The notes: generated from the letters alone by a model not told the origin. Positions 14,383 to 21,738 are shown, counted from the stretch's first letter. The stretch: 27,117 nucleotides of DNA from JADLEX01 sp964586775 (GCA_964586775.1 CAZPJD010000199.1:1-27117), one strand, 5' to 3'. Translations and numbers: made by a program.

Positions 14383-15739
14383 ACTCCATCTCGACGGCGC
14401 GTTCCGTTTCCGTGCCGACGAATAAATCGAACCCGGCGAGAAACGGGAAGCCCGAGAAAAGCCCGCCCGCGGGCTCGGCATCGGTTTCGCCGTTGTCGTC
14501 GGCGTCGAAATAGAAGATGGCGATCGCGGTGCGTTCCGCGGGCGTGATCTCCTCGGTGGAAAGCTCGTATCCATCCACAAACAACGTGTCGCGCCCGGCC
14601 ACCGTGGCCTGATTCGGCGTGAACGTGATGAGCACCGCGCGGTCGTCGGCGAACTCGATCTGCCCGAGGATCTGCCCCGCGAGCGACGCGGGATCGGGGA
14701 ATATCCGCAAATAGACGAGATCGTTCGAACGCGCGAAGGGCTCGCGATAGTAGTGGATGGGATATTGATCCGCGCCGACCGGTTCGACGAGGAACTCGTA
14801 GTGCGTGTGCGGCTGCGCGTCGAAGGGACCCCAATACCCGAGGTCGTCCGACGTGAACTCGGCGACGGGATCGTCCGTCTGTCGAAGCCCCGTGGCGGGA
14901 TCGACCGGCCACACCTTGATCGGCGCGAGCGCGCCGGGGATGTTCTCGCCGAGCGTCACCACCCGGCCCCACGCGCGCGGCTCGTCCTCGGGCTCGATGT
15001 CGGTCGTCGCCGGTTCGTCGCCATCGCGAAAGAACGTGAACATCGCTTCGAAGGACTCCTTCGACGCGGCCGTTTGCATGTGATCCTGGTTGTCGAGTTC
15101 CACGTTCGTCGCGCCGGGAATGGTGCCGACGCCCGCGATGAGATCGCCCTCCGACGAGATCGTCATCGTGGGAACGTCGCCGGGCGGCGACACCCACCCA
15201 CCCGCCGCGACGTGTGCGTAGTGCGCAACCTTGGTCGCGCGCGTCGGCGCGGATAGATATTGGACGCCGACACCTCCGCCGCGCGAGTGCCCCGCCAAAT
15301 CGACCTGCGTCGCCCCGGTTGCGGCGAGGATGGAATCGATCAGCGCATCCAGATTCGCGATGTCCGACAGGCCGAGGCCGAGCGTGTTGTAGTCGAAGGC
15401 GAACATCCGATCGAGGCAGTGGCCGTTCGACGCGAAGCGCATGGTGTGATTCGCCCACGTGTCTCCCGCCGCGAGGAAGCCGTGGACGAAGACAATCGGG
15501 CGCAGCGATTCGTCGCACGCGGGCTGGGCGTCGTCGTCCGCGTCGTCGTCGTCCGAGTCGTCGTCCGAGTCATCGTCGGTGTCGTCATCCGAGTCGTCAT
15601 CCGAGACATCGTCGTCGTCGACGGGCTCCGTGTCGTAGTCGGCATCGTCGTCGTCGTCATCGCCGCACCCGGCAGCAACGAACAGCGTCAGGACGGCGGC
15701 GAGAAGCATGGCGAGCATCGGAATCGGGCGTCGGACCAT
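14309..15739 (-). CDS. secreted lipase-like Asp-linker lipoprotein
   Basis: Lipoprotein of 476 residues with an alpha/beta-hydrolase domain. Signal peptide 1-24 ends in V-A-A-G-C (lipid Cys 25). Residues 27-70 are an almost pure Asp/Ser stalk. The hydrolase begins at P-I-V-F-V-H-G-F (81-88). The nucleophile elbow is A-G-H-S-R-G-G with Ser 152, the acid candidate is Asp 199 in S-E-G-D, and the base is His 220 in D-N-Q-D-H-M. A C-terminal beta-rich region (about 240-476) resembles the accessory domains of polyhydroxyalkanoate depolymerase or bacterial lipase proteins, but I cannot name it. A GAGG site lies 6 nt before the ATG. It lies 28 bp after the small lipoprotein gene, likely the last gene of the operon running from 18261. 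Its 3' end overlaps the convergent lipase gene. Confidence 0.82.
   Translation of the reverse strand: MVRRPIPMLAMLLAAVLTLFVAAGCGDDDDDDADYDTEPVDDDDVSDDDSDDDTDDDSDDDSDDDDADDDAQPACDESLRPIVFVHGFLAAGDTWANHTMRFASNGHCLDRMFAFDYNTLGLGLSDIANLDALIDSILAATGATQVDLAGHSRGGGVGVQYLSAPTRATKVAHYAHVAAGGWVSPPGDVPTMTISSEGDLIAGVGTIPGATNVELDNQDHMQTAASKESFEAMFTFFRDGDEPATTDIEPEDEPRAWGRVVTLGENIPGALAPIKVWPVDPATGLRQTDDPVAEFTSDDLGYWGPFDAQPHTHYEFLVEPVGADQYPIHYYREPFARSNDLVYLRIFPDPASLAGQILGQIEFADDRAVLITFTPNQATVAGRDTLFVDGYELSTEEITPAERTAIAIFYFDADDNGETDAEPAGGLFSGFPFLAGFDLFVGTETERAVEMEFNGRTMAVRNWPSASDGASIAVFE
15530..15660 (-). repeat. 12-bp-period Asp-codon microsatellite
   Basis: The stalk codons form an imperfect 12-bp tandem repeat (GAC/GAT triplets interrupted by one Ser or Thr codon), giving D-D-D-S/T units. 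Such tracts expand and contract by slipped-strand replication, so stalk length may vary between strains. Confidence 0.7.
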
Positions 15740-15767
15740 TCGTCACCTCACGGTATCGATCGAAAAT

Positions 15768-16343
15768 TCATTTCAGCGCCTCGGTCGTCGCGTTGACGAC
15801 CATCACAAACGCGAAGGTCGCGGCGAATTCCGCCGGCGCGCCGCTCGCGCCGACACAGGTCGAAAACTCGTCGTCGCGATTCGTGAAAAAGTACTCGACG
15901 AACTCGCGCACCTCGGGGGACACGACCACATCCTGCTCGTCCGCCGATCCCGGCTGCACCTCGATCGTCGCGCCGATGACGGCGGGGAACTGCGTGCCAT
16001 AGAGCGTGAGCGTGGCGGACGCGGCCTCGGCGTCGCCGCTCCACGACGCGCCCGTGTAACTCGCCCGCATGCTGTGCAGACTGATGTCGGTGAGTTCGAC
16101 GTCCGCGGGTCCGATGCCCGCGTCCGCGAGCAGGCCGTTCATCGTCGCCGCCGCGCAGGCCGCTCCGTCCGGCGGGCTCGACTTCGCGCCCGAGTCGCCC
16201 ACCTCGATGGGATCGAGTTCGAGGCGCACGGCCTTTGTCGTCGCCTGCTCGTCGTCATCGTCGTCGTCATCGCCGCCGCACGCGACCGCCACCAGCGCCA
16301 GCGCGCCGCAAATCGCCCAAGCCGAAACCCATCGCATTCGCAT
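15768..16343 (-). CDS. small Asp-linker lipoprotein of unknown function
   Basis: Lipoprotein of 191 residues from the ATG at 16343, preceded by AAAGGTG. The lipobox is A-V-A-C with lipid Cys 22, followed by G-G and seven Asp. The remaining ~155 residues form one compact, probably all-beta domain with two cysteines (63 and about 165) and no family I recognise. A repeated pattern of I-x-V and T-L-T-L-Y-G strands suggests a beta-sandwich. The gene begins 47 bp after the MDR oxidoreductase and ends 28 bp before the lipase lipoprotein. It may act as a partner or chaperone of that lipase, which is an inference from position only. An in-frame extension upstream to 16676 overlaps the MDR gene and is rejected. 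Confidence 0.72.
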   Translation of the reverse strand: MRMRWVSAWAICGALALVAVACGGDDDDDDDEQATTKAVRLELDPIEVGDSGAKSSPPDGAACAAATMNGLLADAGIGPADVELTDISLHSMRASYTGASWSGDAEAASATLTLYGTQFPAVIGATIEVQPGSADEQDVVVSPEVREFVEYFFTNRDDEFSTCVGASGAPAEFAATFAFVMVVNATTEALK

Positions 16344-16390
16344 CACGACACCTTTCGATTCATGCAAGAAATCAGCACTCCCGCCGCGCA

Positions 16391-17437
16391 TCAGTCCATG
16401 GTCAGGACGAGCTTGCCCGTCGTCGTGCCCGACTCGATCGCCGCGTGCGCCTCGCCCACCCGATCGATGGGAAACGCGCGCACGGGCGCAAGGGCGATCT
16501 TCCCCTCGGCCTCCCACGCGAGCATCCGTTCGATGGCCTCGATCAGAATCGTTTTGCGCTCGAAAAGGAAGCTCAGGTTGAAGGCGAGCACGCTCTTGTT
16601 GTCCATCGTCAGGTCCATCGGGTTGAAACGCGGGATCTTGACGAAGTCTCTCACCAGGCCCGGCCACTCGCGCCATGTGACGCGCCCACCCTGGCGCGGC
16701 ATCATTCCCGAGAACCCATATACGACGAGTTTGCCCGCCGACGCGAGATGTCGGTAACTGTCGCCCAGCGTCGAGGGGCCGTTGGCGTCGGCGATGACGT
16801 CATAACCGCCCGGTTCGATGCGCTTCGCGGCGGCCCACAGGTCTTCACGCGACTTGTCGATGATCTCGTCGCATCCGTTGGCGCGCGCGACGTCGATCTT
16901 CGCCGAACTCCCCACCACACCCGTGATGCGGCAATCGGCGATTCGGCCGAGCTGCGTCATCGCGAGGCCGACGCCGCCCGCCGCGGAGTGGATGAGGAGA
17001 TTCGCGCCCGGACGCGGATGCGCGAGCTCGAAGAGCGCGTAATAGGCCGTCAGGTACACGGTGGGGAAACCCGCCGCCTGCTCGACGCTCCAGCGCGCGG
17101 GTACGGGAAAGACCTGATCTTCGGGCAGCACGATCTTCGACGCATAACCGCCGAACAGCGTTCCCGCGAAGACCGCGTCGCCCGCCTTCACGCGCGTCAC
17201 GCCCTCGCCCACGGCGCTCACAACGCCCGCGACCTCGAAGCCCGGCGTCACCGGCCAGCCGACGAGTTCTTTTTGCGACTTGTAGAACCCCATGCGGATG
17301 ACGACATCGGCGTAGTTGATGCCCGCCGCGCGCACGTCGATGGCGACCTCGCCGCGCTTGGGCGGCGCGGGATCGGCGAGCGTCTCGACGCGCAGCGCAT
17401 CGTAACCGCCGGGCTTGTGAATGACGACGGCACGCAT
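16391..17437 (-). CDS. zinc-free MDR oxidoreductase, VAT-1/quinone reductase type
   Basis: An NAD(P)H-dependent medium-chain reductase of 348 residues. The N-terminal GroES-like domain carries A-G-I-N-Y-A-D-V-V-I-R-M-G (38-50) and the G-F-E-V-A-G-V-V motif (66-73). The nucleotide-binding loop is S-A-A-G-G-V-G-L-A (151-159). The structural and catalytic zinc cysteines of classical alcohol dehydrogenases are missing, as in quinone oxidoreductases. The N-Y-A-D-x-x-x-R-x-G-x-Y signature is characteristic of the VAT-1 subgroup. The start ATG at 17437 lies 2 bp after the stop of the SDR gene, so they form one operon. Likely soluble. The true substrate (enone, quinone or lipid carbonyl) cannot be told from sequence. 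Confidence 0.85.
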   Translation of the reverse strand: MRAVVIHKPGGYDALRVETLADPAPPKRGEVAIDVRAAGINYADVVIRMGFYKSQKELVGWPVTPGFEVAGVVSAVGEGVTRVKAGDAVFAGTLFGGYASKIVLPEDQVFPVPARWSVEQAAGFPTVYLTAYYALFELAHPRPGANLLIHSAAGGVGLAMTQLGRIADCRITGVVGSSAKIDVARANGCDEIIDKSREDLWAAAKRIEPGGYDVIADANGPSTLGDSYRHLASAGKLVVYGFSGMMPRQGGRVTWREWPGLVRDFVKIPRFNPMDLTMDNKSVLAFNLSFLFERKTILIEAIERMLAWEAEGKIALAPVRAFPIDRVGEAHAAIESGTTTGKLVLTMD

Positions 17438-17439
17438 GG

Positions 17440-18261
17440 CTAGAGAAAGTAGTCGGGCAGCAGGTCGGCGCCCGGGACGTAAGCGTATTGATCGAAATCC
17501 GTCACACCGCTTTCGCGCAGCACGTCTTCGTCGATGAAGAAGTTTCCCGTGCATTCGCGCGAGTTGCGCGTCAGAACCGCATGTGCGGCGTCGGCCATGA
17601 TCTCGGGCTTGCGCGAGCGCGCCATGGTCTCGTCTCCTCCCAGCAGATTTTGCACGGCGGCGGTGGCGATGATCGTGCGCGGCCACAGCGCGTTGACCGC
17701 CACGCCGCGCGACCGGAACTCCTCGGCCATCCCCAGCACGCACATGCTCATACCGTACTTCGCCATCGTGTAGGCGGTGTGCGGCGCGAACCAGTGCGCC
17801 TGCATCGACAGCGGCGGCGAGAGGTTGAGGATGTGGGGATTCTCGGCCTGGAACAGAAACGGCAGGCACGCCTGCGAGCATGCGAACGTGCCGCGCGTGT
17901 TGATCTGGTGCATCAGATCGTAGCGTTTCATCGGCGTTTCGAGCGTGCCGGTGAGCTGGATCGCGCTCGCGTTGTTGACGAGGATGTCGATGCCGCCGAA
18001 TCGCTCGACGGCCGCGGCGAGGGCCGCCGCGATCTGGTCCTCGAAACGCACATCGACCACGCACGCCAGCGCGCGACCGCCCGCGTCCTCGATCTGCGTC
18101 GCGGCGGTATGGATCGTGCCCGGCAGCTTGGCGTTGGGTTCGCTCGTCTTGGCGGCGATGACGATATTCGCCCCGTCGCGCGCGGCGCGCAGCGCGATGG
18201 CGAGGCCGATCCCGCGGCTCGCGCCGGTGATGAAAATCGTCTTGTTTCGCAACGTGGACAT
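17440..18261 (-). CDS. short-chain dehydrogenase, HSDL2-like
   Basis: A 273-residue SDR oxidoreductase. The cofactor motif T-G-A-S-R-G-I-G is at 12-19, N-N-A-S at 96-99, a candidate catalytic Ser at 148 in N-L-S-P-P, and Y164-T-M-A-K168. The sequence around A-K-T-S-E-P-N-x-K-L-P-G-T-I-H-T (37-52) and the P-P-L-S-M segment are typical of hydroxysteroid dehydrogenase-like 2 relatives, which act on lipids or fatty acyl substrates. That substrate class is family knowledge and not proven here. The ATG has a G-run ribosome-binding site (GGGGGGACC). It is the first gene of a likely four-gene operon. It is divergent from the gene at 18413 with a 151-bp shared promoter region. Confidence 0.87.
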   Translation of the reverse strand: MSTLRNKTIFITGASRGIGLAIALRAARDGANIVIAAKTSEPNAKLPGTIHTAATQIEDAGGRALACVVDVRFEDQIAAALAAAVERFGGIDILVNNASAIQLTGTLETPMKRYDLMHQINTRGTFACSQACLPFLFQAENPHILNLSPPLSMQAHWFAPHTAYTMAKYGMSMCVLGMAEEFRSRGVAVNALWPRTIIATAAVQNLLGGDETMARSRKPEIMADAAHAVLTRNSRECTGNFFIDEDVLRESGVTDFDQYAYVPGADLLPDYFL

Positions 18262-18349
18262 GGTCCCCCCGAGGCAATTCGTTCGCGTGTGCGCCCGACA
18301 CTAATCAGACGATGGCCTGAACGCAACGTCGACGGCGGCTGATTTTCGC

Positions 18350-18378
18350 TTTACACACCCCCTTCGCTTTGCTAATCA
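18350..18378 (+). promoter_or_regulatory. promoter TTTACA - 17 bp - TAATCA (TGC-extended)
   Basis: The -35 is TTTACA at 18350-18355 and the -10 is TAATCA at 18373-18378, with the TGC extension at 18370-18372. It lies about 35 bp before the ATG at 18413, which has an AGGGGG site with a 6-nt spacer. Confidence 0.65.
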
Positions 18379-18412
18379 CAAAGTCGGGGAAACATCACGC
18401 AGGGGGAACGTC

Positions 18413-19093
18413 ATGGCCAAGAACGACAAGGTGCAGGCCCGCAAGCGCCAGGAACGGGCGATGAAGAAACGCGGGAAGGATGTCGTCCGGCATCGTTCGC
18501 GCAGCACGACGATTCTGTCCGAGAACACGATCCAGCATCAGATGCTCGGCGAGTTCGGCAGCGTCGAAAACTTCATCCGCAACATGCGCCGCCTGGGAGA
18601 GCTGTTCCGCGAGGACGAGGGCCTGAAGACCCTGCGTTTCGACGCGCCCGCGATCTACGCGAAACTCGATCTCGCCGAACCGAAGACCAACGCGGCGCTG
18701 CGCGACCTCTACAGCAACGACGACTTCACGTACTACGCCGAGGAGCACGAGGAGTTCTGGAAGGACCGGCGCGGCGAGATTCTGCCCGATCACGTGAACG
18801 ACGAGCGCGCGAACGAGATCGAGCGGATGTTCAAGGTGCTGATGCAAAAGAAGAAAGGATTCAAAAAGGACTACCGCGCCGTGCTCGCGGGGCACCTGCT
18901 GATCCAGTCGCATCAGCTCGCCCGCACCGAGACGCCGATCGCCGAAAACAACCTGTGGGAGATGATGTTCAACGCGACGCTCAAGGAGAACAAGGTCGAG
19001 CTCCCCGAGCCGCGCGCCGAGGAACCGAAGCCCGAAGAGGCGCCCGCCGCCAAGCCCGCGCCCGAAGCGAGCGATCCGCCGGCCGCGGACTGA
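18413..19093 (+). CDS. conserved-looking cytoplasmic protein of unknown function
   Basis: A 226-residue protein that I do not recognise. The first 32 residues are very basic (K/R-rich, no signal peptide), suggesting nucleic-acid or ribosome contact. Residues about 45-185 are charged and mostly helical, with D-F-T-Y-Y-A-E-E-H-E-E-F-W in the middle. The last 30 residues are an acidic Pro/Ala/Glu-rich tail, probably disordered. It has a well-formed promoter and ribosome-binding site of its own. The thioesterase gene follows 12 bp downstream, so both are probably in one transcript. No catalytic motif is visible. Confidence 0.65.
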   Translation: MAKNDKVQARKRQERAMKKRGKDVVRHRSRSTTILSENTIQHQMLGEFGSVENFIRNMRRLGELFREDEGLKTLRFDAPAIYAKLDLAEPKTNAALRDLYSNDDFTYYAEEHEEFWKDRRGEILPDHVNDERANEIERMFKVLMQKKKGFKKDYRAVLAGHLLIQSHQLARTETPIAENNLWEMMFNATLKENKVELPEPRAEEPKPEEAPAAKPAPEASDPPAAD

Positions 19094-19105
19094 TCGTCGC
19101 CGCAC

Positions 19106-19549
19106 ATGGGCCAGCATCGATCCCACTACCGCGTCATTTTCGGCGACACCGACGGGATGGGGATCGTCTACAATGCGAACTACCTGCGTCTGTTCGAGAT
19201 GGCGCGCACCGAGTGGTTCCGCGAGCTGTTCATCCTTCCGCGTCAGATGATCGAGCGCGATCTGTACACGATCGTCGTCAAGGCGTTCGTCGCCTATCAC
19301 GCGCCCGCGCGATATGATGACGTACTCGCGATCGATGCTTGGATTCCCGTGTCGAAAGTGCAGCGCGCGTCGTTTCGTTTCGAGTACCGCGTCACGAATA
19401 GCGACGACGACAGCCTCGTCGCGACGGGCTACACCGTTCACGCCCTGACGAGCCGCGAGGGACGGCTCAAGCGCATGCCCGCCGAGTTTCATGCCGACGT
19501 GCTGCGTCTCGCGGTCGACCGACCCGTGCTCGACGAGGGGCACCGCTAG
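19106..19549 (+). CDS. acyl-CoA thioesterase, YbgC/4HBT hotdog family
   Basis: A single hotdog domain of 147 residues, the usual family length. The active-site helix signature G-D-T-D-G-M-G-I-V-Y-N-A-N-Y-L spans 13-27. Asp 16 corresponds to the catalytic Asp of 4-hydroxybenzoyl-CoA thioesterase. It should hydrolyse acyl-CoA or acyl-ACP thioesters in the cytoplasm. In many proteobacteria YbgC sits with the Tol-Pal genes, but those are absent here. The ATG at 19106 lacks a clear Shine-Dalgarno site and lies 12 bp after the previous gene, so translation may depend on coupling. The convergent gene ends 8 bp downstream. Confidence 0.87.
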   Translation: MGQHRSHYRVIFGDTDGMGIVYNANYLRLFEMARTEWFRELFILPRQMIERDLYTIVVKAFVAYHAPARYDDVLAIDAWIPVSKVQRASFRFEYRVTNSDDDSLVATGYTVHALTSREGRLKRMPAEFHADVLRLAVDRPVLDEGHR

Positions 19550-19556
19550 GGGCGAA

Positions 19557-20348
19557 CTACAGGCGAAGGTCGAACCGGCAACGCGCTCCGACGAGTATGC
19601 TGTAGATGACGAGTTCGAGGCTCTCCTCGCCGGCTTCCGCTTCGTCCGCCGAACCGTCCTGCGTCGAGACGAGATCGACGGTCGAGATCATGCCGTAGCC
19701 CAGCAATCCGACCGAAAAATCGGGCGACGTCTTCCAGTCATACCCTCCGCCGACGAGAAATCGCAGATTGCGCATCTGGCGGTCGGTCTCGAAGGTCCGG
19801 TCGTGGATCTTCTTGTCGTCGCGGTCGCGGATGTCCAGTTCGACCTGTCCGTTCGCGTTCATCGACGTCGCCGCGAGCAGGTAGATGCGTCGACGTGTGT
19901 CGCTCGCCAATTCGTAGGTCACCTGCGCGCCGAGTTCCATGAACGTCATGGTTCCCGAAGCGGATTCGCCACCCGGCAGATCGAGGTTCGCCCAATGGAT
20001 CGGGAACCCGAAACGCATCCCGATCGTCCAAGGCGACCGCGCGTAGCCGAAGGTGGCCGCGGGCATGAGCAGCGTGTTGTAGGACCCGGTGTGAACGTCG
20101 CGCGTATCGAAAGCGTCGTCCGCCGACGTCCATTCGCCCTTGTCGGTGACGAAGAGGCTGGCCGCCACCTCCGGCGAGATGAAAACGGACCGCACGATCG
20201 GCGTGTCCGCCGCCGACGCGCCTGACGCGAGAAACGGCAGCAGGAGGCCGAACGCGAGCGCCGCGACCCTACTTGCCGAAGATCTTTTCGTTTTCCTTGG
20301 CGTCGTCGGCAATCTCTTTCTGCCAGTCGCGGGAGTTGGGCCGGGCAT
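19557..20348 (-). CDS. exported, possible outer-membrane beta-barrel protein
   Basis: Up to 263 residues. A signal peptide is clear: the hydrophobic segment A-A-L-A-F-G-L-L-L-P-F-L, then A-S-G-A-S-A-A-D with likely cleavage after A-S-A. The rest shows alternating hydrophobic strands (for example W-T-I-G-M-R-F-G-F, L-R-F-L-V-G-G-G-Y-D-W), typical of outer-membrane barrels or porin-like proteins. It does not end in an aromatic residue, so the barrel call is tentative. The start is uncertain. The ATG at 20348 has GAGGAG 7 nt upstream but lies 80 bp inside the preceding gene and gives a long n-region. A TTG at 20312 would give a more normal signal peptide. It is translationally overlapped with the Gly/Gln-rich gene. 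Confidence 0.65.
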   Translation of the reverse strand: MPGPTPATGRKRLPTTPRKTKRSSASRVAALAFGLLLPFLASGASAADTPIVRSVFISPEVAASLFVTDKGEWTSADDAFDTRDVHTGSYNTLLMPAATFGYARSPWTIGMRFGFPIHWANLDLPGGESASGTMTFMELGAQVTYELASDTRRRIYLLAATSMNANGQVELDIRDRDDKKIHDRTFETDRQMRNLRFLVGGGYDWKTSPDFSVGLLGYGMISTVDLVSTQDGSADEAEAGEESLELVIYSILVGARCRFDLRL

Positions 20349-21042
20349 TCTGGAACTCCTCGAACCACACCTTCGCGAGTTCGCGGCGATCGACCCCCTC
20401 CGGCGCGACCTGCATGTCGAGCTGCGCCAGGGTCAGATCGAAGTCGGAATTGATCATCGTCTGCGGGTCCATCTGGTAGTCGGTGAGGGCCTGCTTGAGC
20501 TCCGCCGGGGGCACGCCGAAACGCCGGGCAAGATCGTGGATGTTCTGCAGGCGGTAGCCACCGTCGATGGTGATGCCGAGGTGATACGCGCAGAACAGCT
20601 CGAACGGATCGATCCGGCCCGCGGCGTCGCGGATCGACTCGGGCCGGCGTTGTTGCTGACGATGCCGGTCGTGGCCCTGCACCGGGCCGGAGTTGGGACC
20701 GGGTTTCTGCGGTTCGCGTCCGCCGAATTTGGCATAGGGCTGCTGGCCGTTATTCGGACCGCGCCGAAACCGACCGTGCCCGCCCTGACCGCCTTGACCG
20801 CCCTGTCCACCCTGCCCGCCCTGTCCGCCGCGGTGCGGGCCCTGCGGACTCTGCGGGCTACGCCCCCCGCCCTGCTGGCTTTGGCCGGAGCGTCCCCAAC
20901 GCAGATCCTGGCGACCGTCGGGTCCGCGCTGCGGCGGCCCGCCGCCCGGATTTGGCCCGCGCCCGCTATTGTTCGAGCTTCTGTGGTGATGCTTCTTGCG
21001 AGGCTGATCGGACCGGAATCGGTCTTTGCTGTCGTCGTTCAC
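20269..21042 (-). CDS. Gly/Gln-rich protein with helical C-terminal domain
   Basis: A 257-residue protein from GTG 21042 (GAGGGAG ribosome-binding site). The first ~135 residues are low complexity: a His/Lys patch (15-21), Gly-Pro-Arg-Gln stretches, and five consecutive G-G-Q repeats at about 72-86, a composition typical of disordered RNA-binding tails. Residues about 143-195 form a compact helical unit: D-P-F-E-L-F-C-A-Y-H-L-G-I-T, then N-I-H-D-L-A-R-R-F-G-V-P-P-A-E-L-K, an apparent helix-turn-helix. The C-terminal 60 residues are acidic and charged. I do not recognise the family. The combination suggests a nucleic-acid-binding or transcription/translation-associated protein. Its neighbour at the 5' side is tRNA-Arg. 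Confidence 0.65.
   Translation of the reverse strand: MNDDSKDRFRSDQPRKKHHHRSSNNSGRGPNPGGGPPQRGPDGRQDLRWGRSGQSQQGGGRSPQSPQGPHRGGQGGQGGQGGQGGQGGHGRFRRGPNNGQQPYAKFGGREPQKPGPNSGPVQGHDRHRQQQRRPESIRDAAGRIDPFELFCAYHLGITIDGGYRLQNIHDLARRFGVPPAELKQALTDYQMDPQTMINSDFDLTLAQLDMQVAPEGVDRRELAKVWFEEFQNARPNSRDWQKEIADDAKENEKIFGK
20779..20829 (-). repeat. 9-bp-period Gly-Gly-Gln codon repeat
   Basis: Imperfect 9-bp tandem units encode the G-G-Q run of the Gly/Gln-rich protein. The third positions vary, so the run is not freshly expanded. Confidence 0.6.
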
Positions 21043-21060
21043 TCACGCTCCCTCATCTAT

Positions 21061-21084
21061 GGTTCGGTCATGGGTTCGGTCATG
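21061..21084. repeat. perfect 12-bp tandem duplication
   Basis: GGTTCGGTCATG occurs twice in direct succession, 18 bp upstream of the Gly/Gln-rich gene's start (minus strand), in its 5' untranslated region. Confidence 0.8.
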
Positions 21085-21130
21085 CATTTCGTCCGCCTCG
21101 GGCGCATGATCGCCACGATCGGACCGCGCC

Positions 21131-21154
21131 GACCGGCTCTTGCTGGAGCCGGTC
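21131..21154 (-). terminator. hairpin downstream of tRNA-Arg
   Basis: A perfect 9-bp stem (GACCGGCTC with GAGCCGGTC) with a 6-nt loop begins 7 bp past the tRNA 3' end. No T-tract follows, so it may be a processing or Rho-dependent structure rather than an intrinsic terminator. Confidence 0.45.
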
Positions 21155-21161
21155 CCGGCCT

Positions 21162-21233
21162 TACCCCCGAGTGGAATCGAACCACCGCACACGGCTTCGG
21201 AGGCCGCTGCTCTATCCACTGAGCTACGGGGGC
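21162..21233 (-). tRNA. tRNA-Arg (anticodon CCG)
   Basis: A 72-nt cloverleaf. The acceptor stem is GCCCCCG with CGGGGGT, the D-arm is GCTC/GAGC, the anticodon stem is GCGGC with GCCGT around the loop CTCCGAA (anticodon CCG, reads CGG), and the T-arm is GGTGG-TTCGATT-CCACT. The discriminator base is A. The 3' CCA is not encoded. All stems pair, with terminal G-U pairs only. Confidence 0.95.
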
Positions 21234-21239
21234 TCATCT

Positions 21240-21586
21240 CGAATTGTTCATCGGTTCCAAACTATCTTGCGTCCCTTGGCCCCGGCATTCTTCATCGGGG
21301 CGTCACGCTGCGCGAACGTCTCTCGATTTTCCGTGCGAGACGAGGTCCGTATCCCGGCGCCGTCGGCTCGTTTTGGCCGACATCGGGAGGCATTTGGACC
21401 CGATTCCGCGGACCGATCCGAAAGAGGTGGTGCGCCGGTTTTTTTTTACCCGCGCGCGTCCCGGGCGTTTCTTGCTCCGGGCGACAGATCTCGGTCCCTT
21501 AGGGAACTCATCGGCGGAATCGGGGTCGGTCTTGAACCGTCTACGGTTTTCGGGACCGACGTCCTCCGGCGCTTTTCAGACCGGGT
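21240..21586. other. inter-tRNA spacer
   Basis: About 350 bp between the two tRNA genes. It contains the nested hairpin at 21525-21560 and a T9 tract near 21438-21446. I see no third tRNA (no T-loop signature) and no supported protein. Short open frames here have neither ribosome-binding sites nor a recognisable product. Confidence 0.5.
21525..21560 (-). terminator. nested hairpin downstream of tRNA-Ala
   Basis: An outer 7-bp stem (GTCGGTC / GACCGAC) encloses an inner 6-bp stem (AACCGT / ACGGTT), 27 bp past the tRNA-Ala 3' end. There is no T-tract. Its position suggests termination or 3' processing. Confidence 0.4.
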
Positions 21587-21659
21587 TGGATGGTAGCGGG
21601 ATCGAACCGCCGGCCTCAGCCTTGCGAAGGCTGCGCTCTTCCAACTGAGCTAACCACCC
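21587..21659 (-). tRNA. tRNA-Ala (anticodon CGC)
   Basis: A 73-nt cloverleaf with acceptor GGGTGGT / ACCATCC that includes the G3-U70 wobble pair, the alanine identity element. The D-arm is GCTC/GAGC, the anticodon arm is CAGCC-TTCGCAA-GGCTG (anticodon CGC, reads GCG), and the T-arm is GGCGG-TTCGATC-CCGCT. The discriminator is A and CCA is not encoded. Confidence 0.96.
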
Positions 21660-21671
21660 ATTGGAGAGGGC

Positions 21672-21700
21672 GCTATAGCAAGTTTCCCCTGTCATTTCAA
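21672..21700 (-). promoter_or_regulatory. tRNA-Ala promoter TTGAAA - 17 bp - TATAGC
   Basis: On the minus strand the -35 TTGAAA (21695-21700) and -10 TATAGC (21672-21677) are spaced exactly 17 bp, with a TGC extension before the -10. The -10 ends 12 nt before the tRNA 5' end, giving a very short leader. Confidence 0.75.
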
Positions 21701-21738
21701 GGCCCGCCGCGACCTCGGATGTCCTTTGCATCCCAAGT

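Noticed and set aside
21043..21237. Short minus-strand open frame spanning tRNA-Arg
   Set aside because: It translates the tRNA itself and the untranslated leader.
21438..21446. T9 tract as an intrinsic terminator on the plus strand
   Set aside because: No stable hairpin directly precedes it and no plus-strand gene ends nearby.
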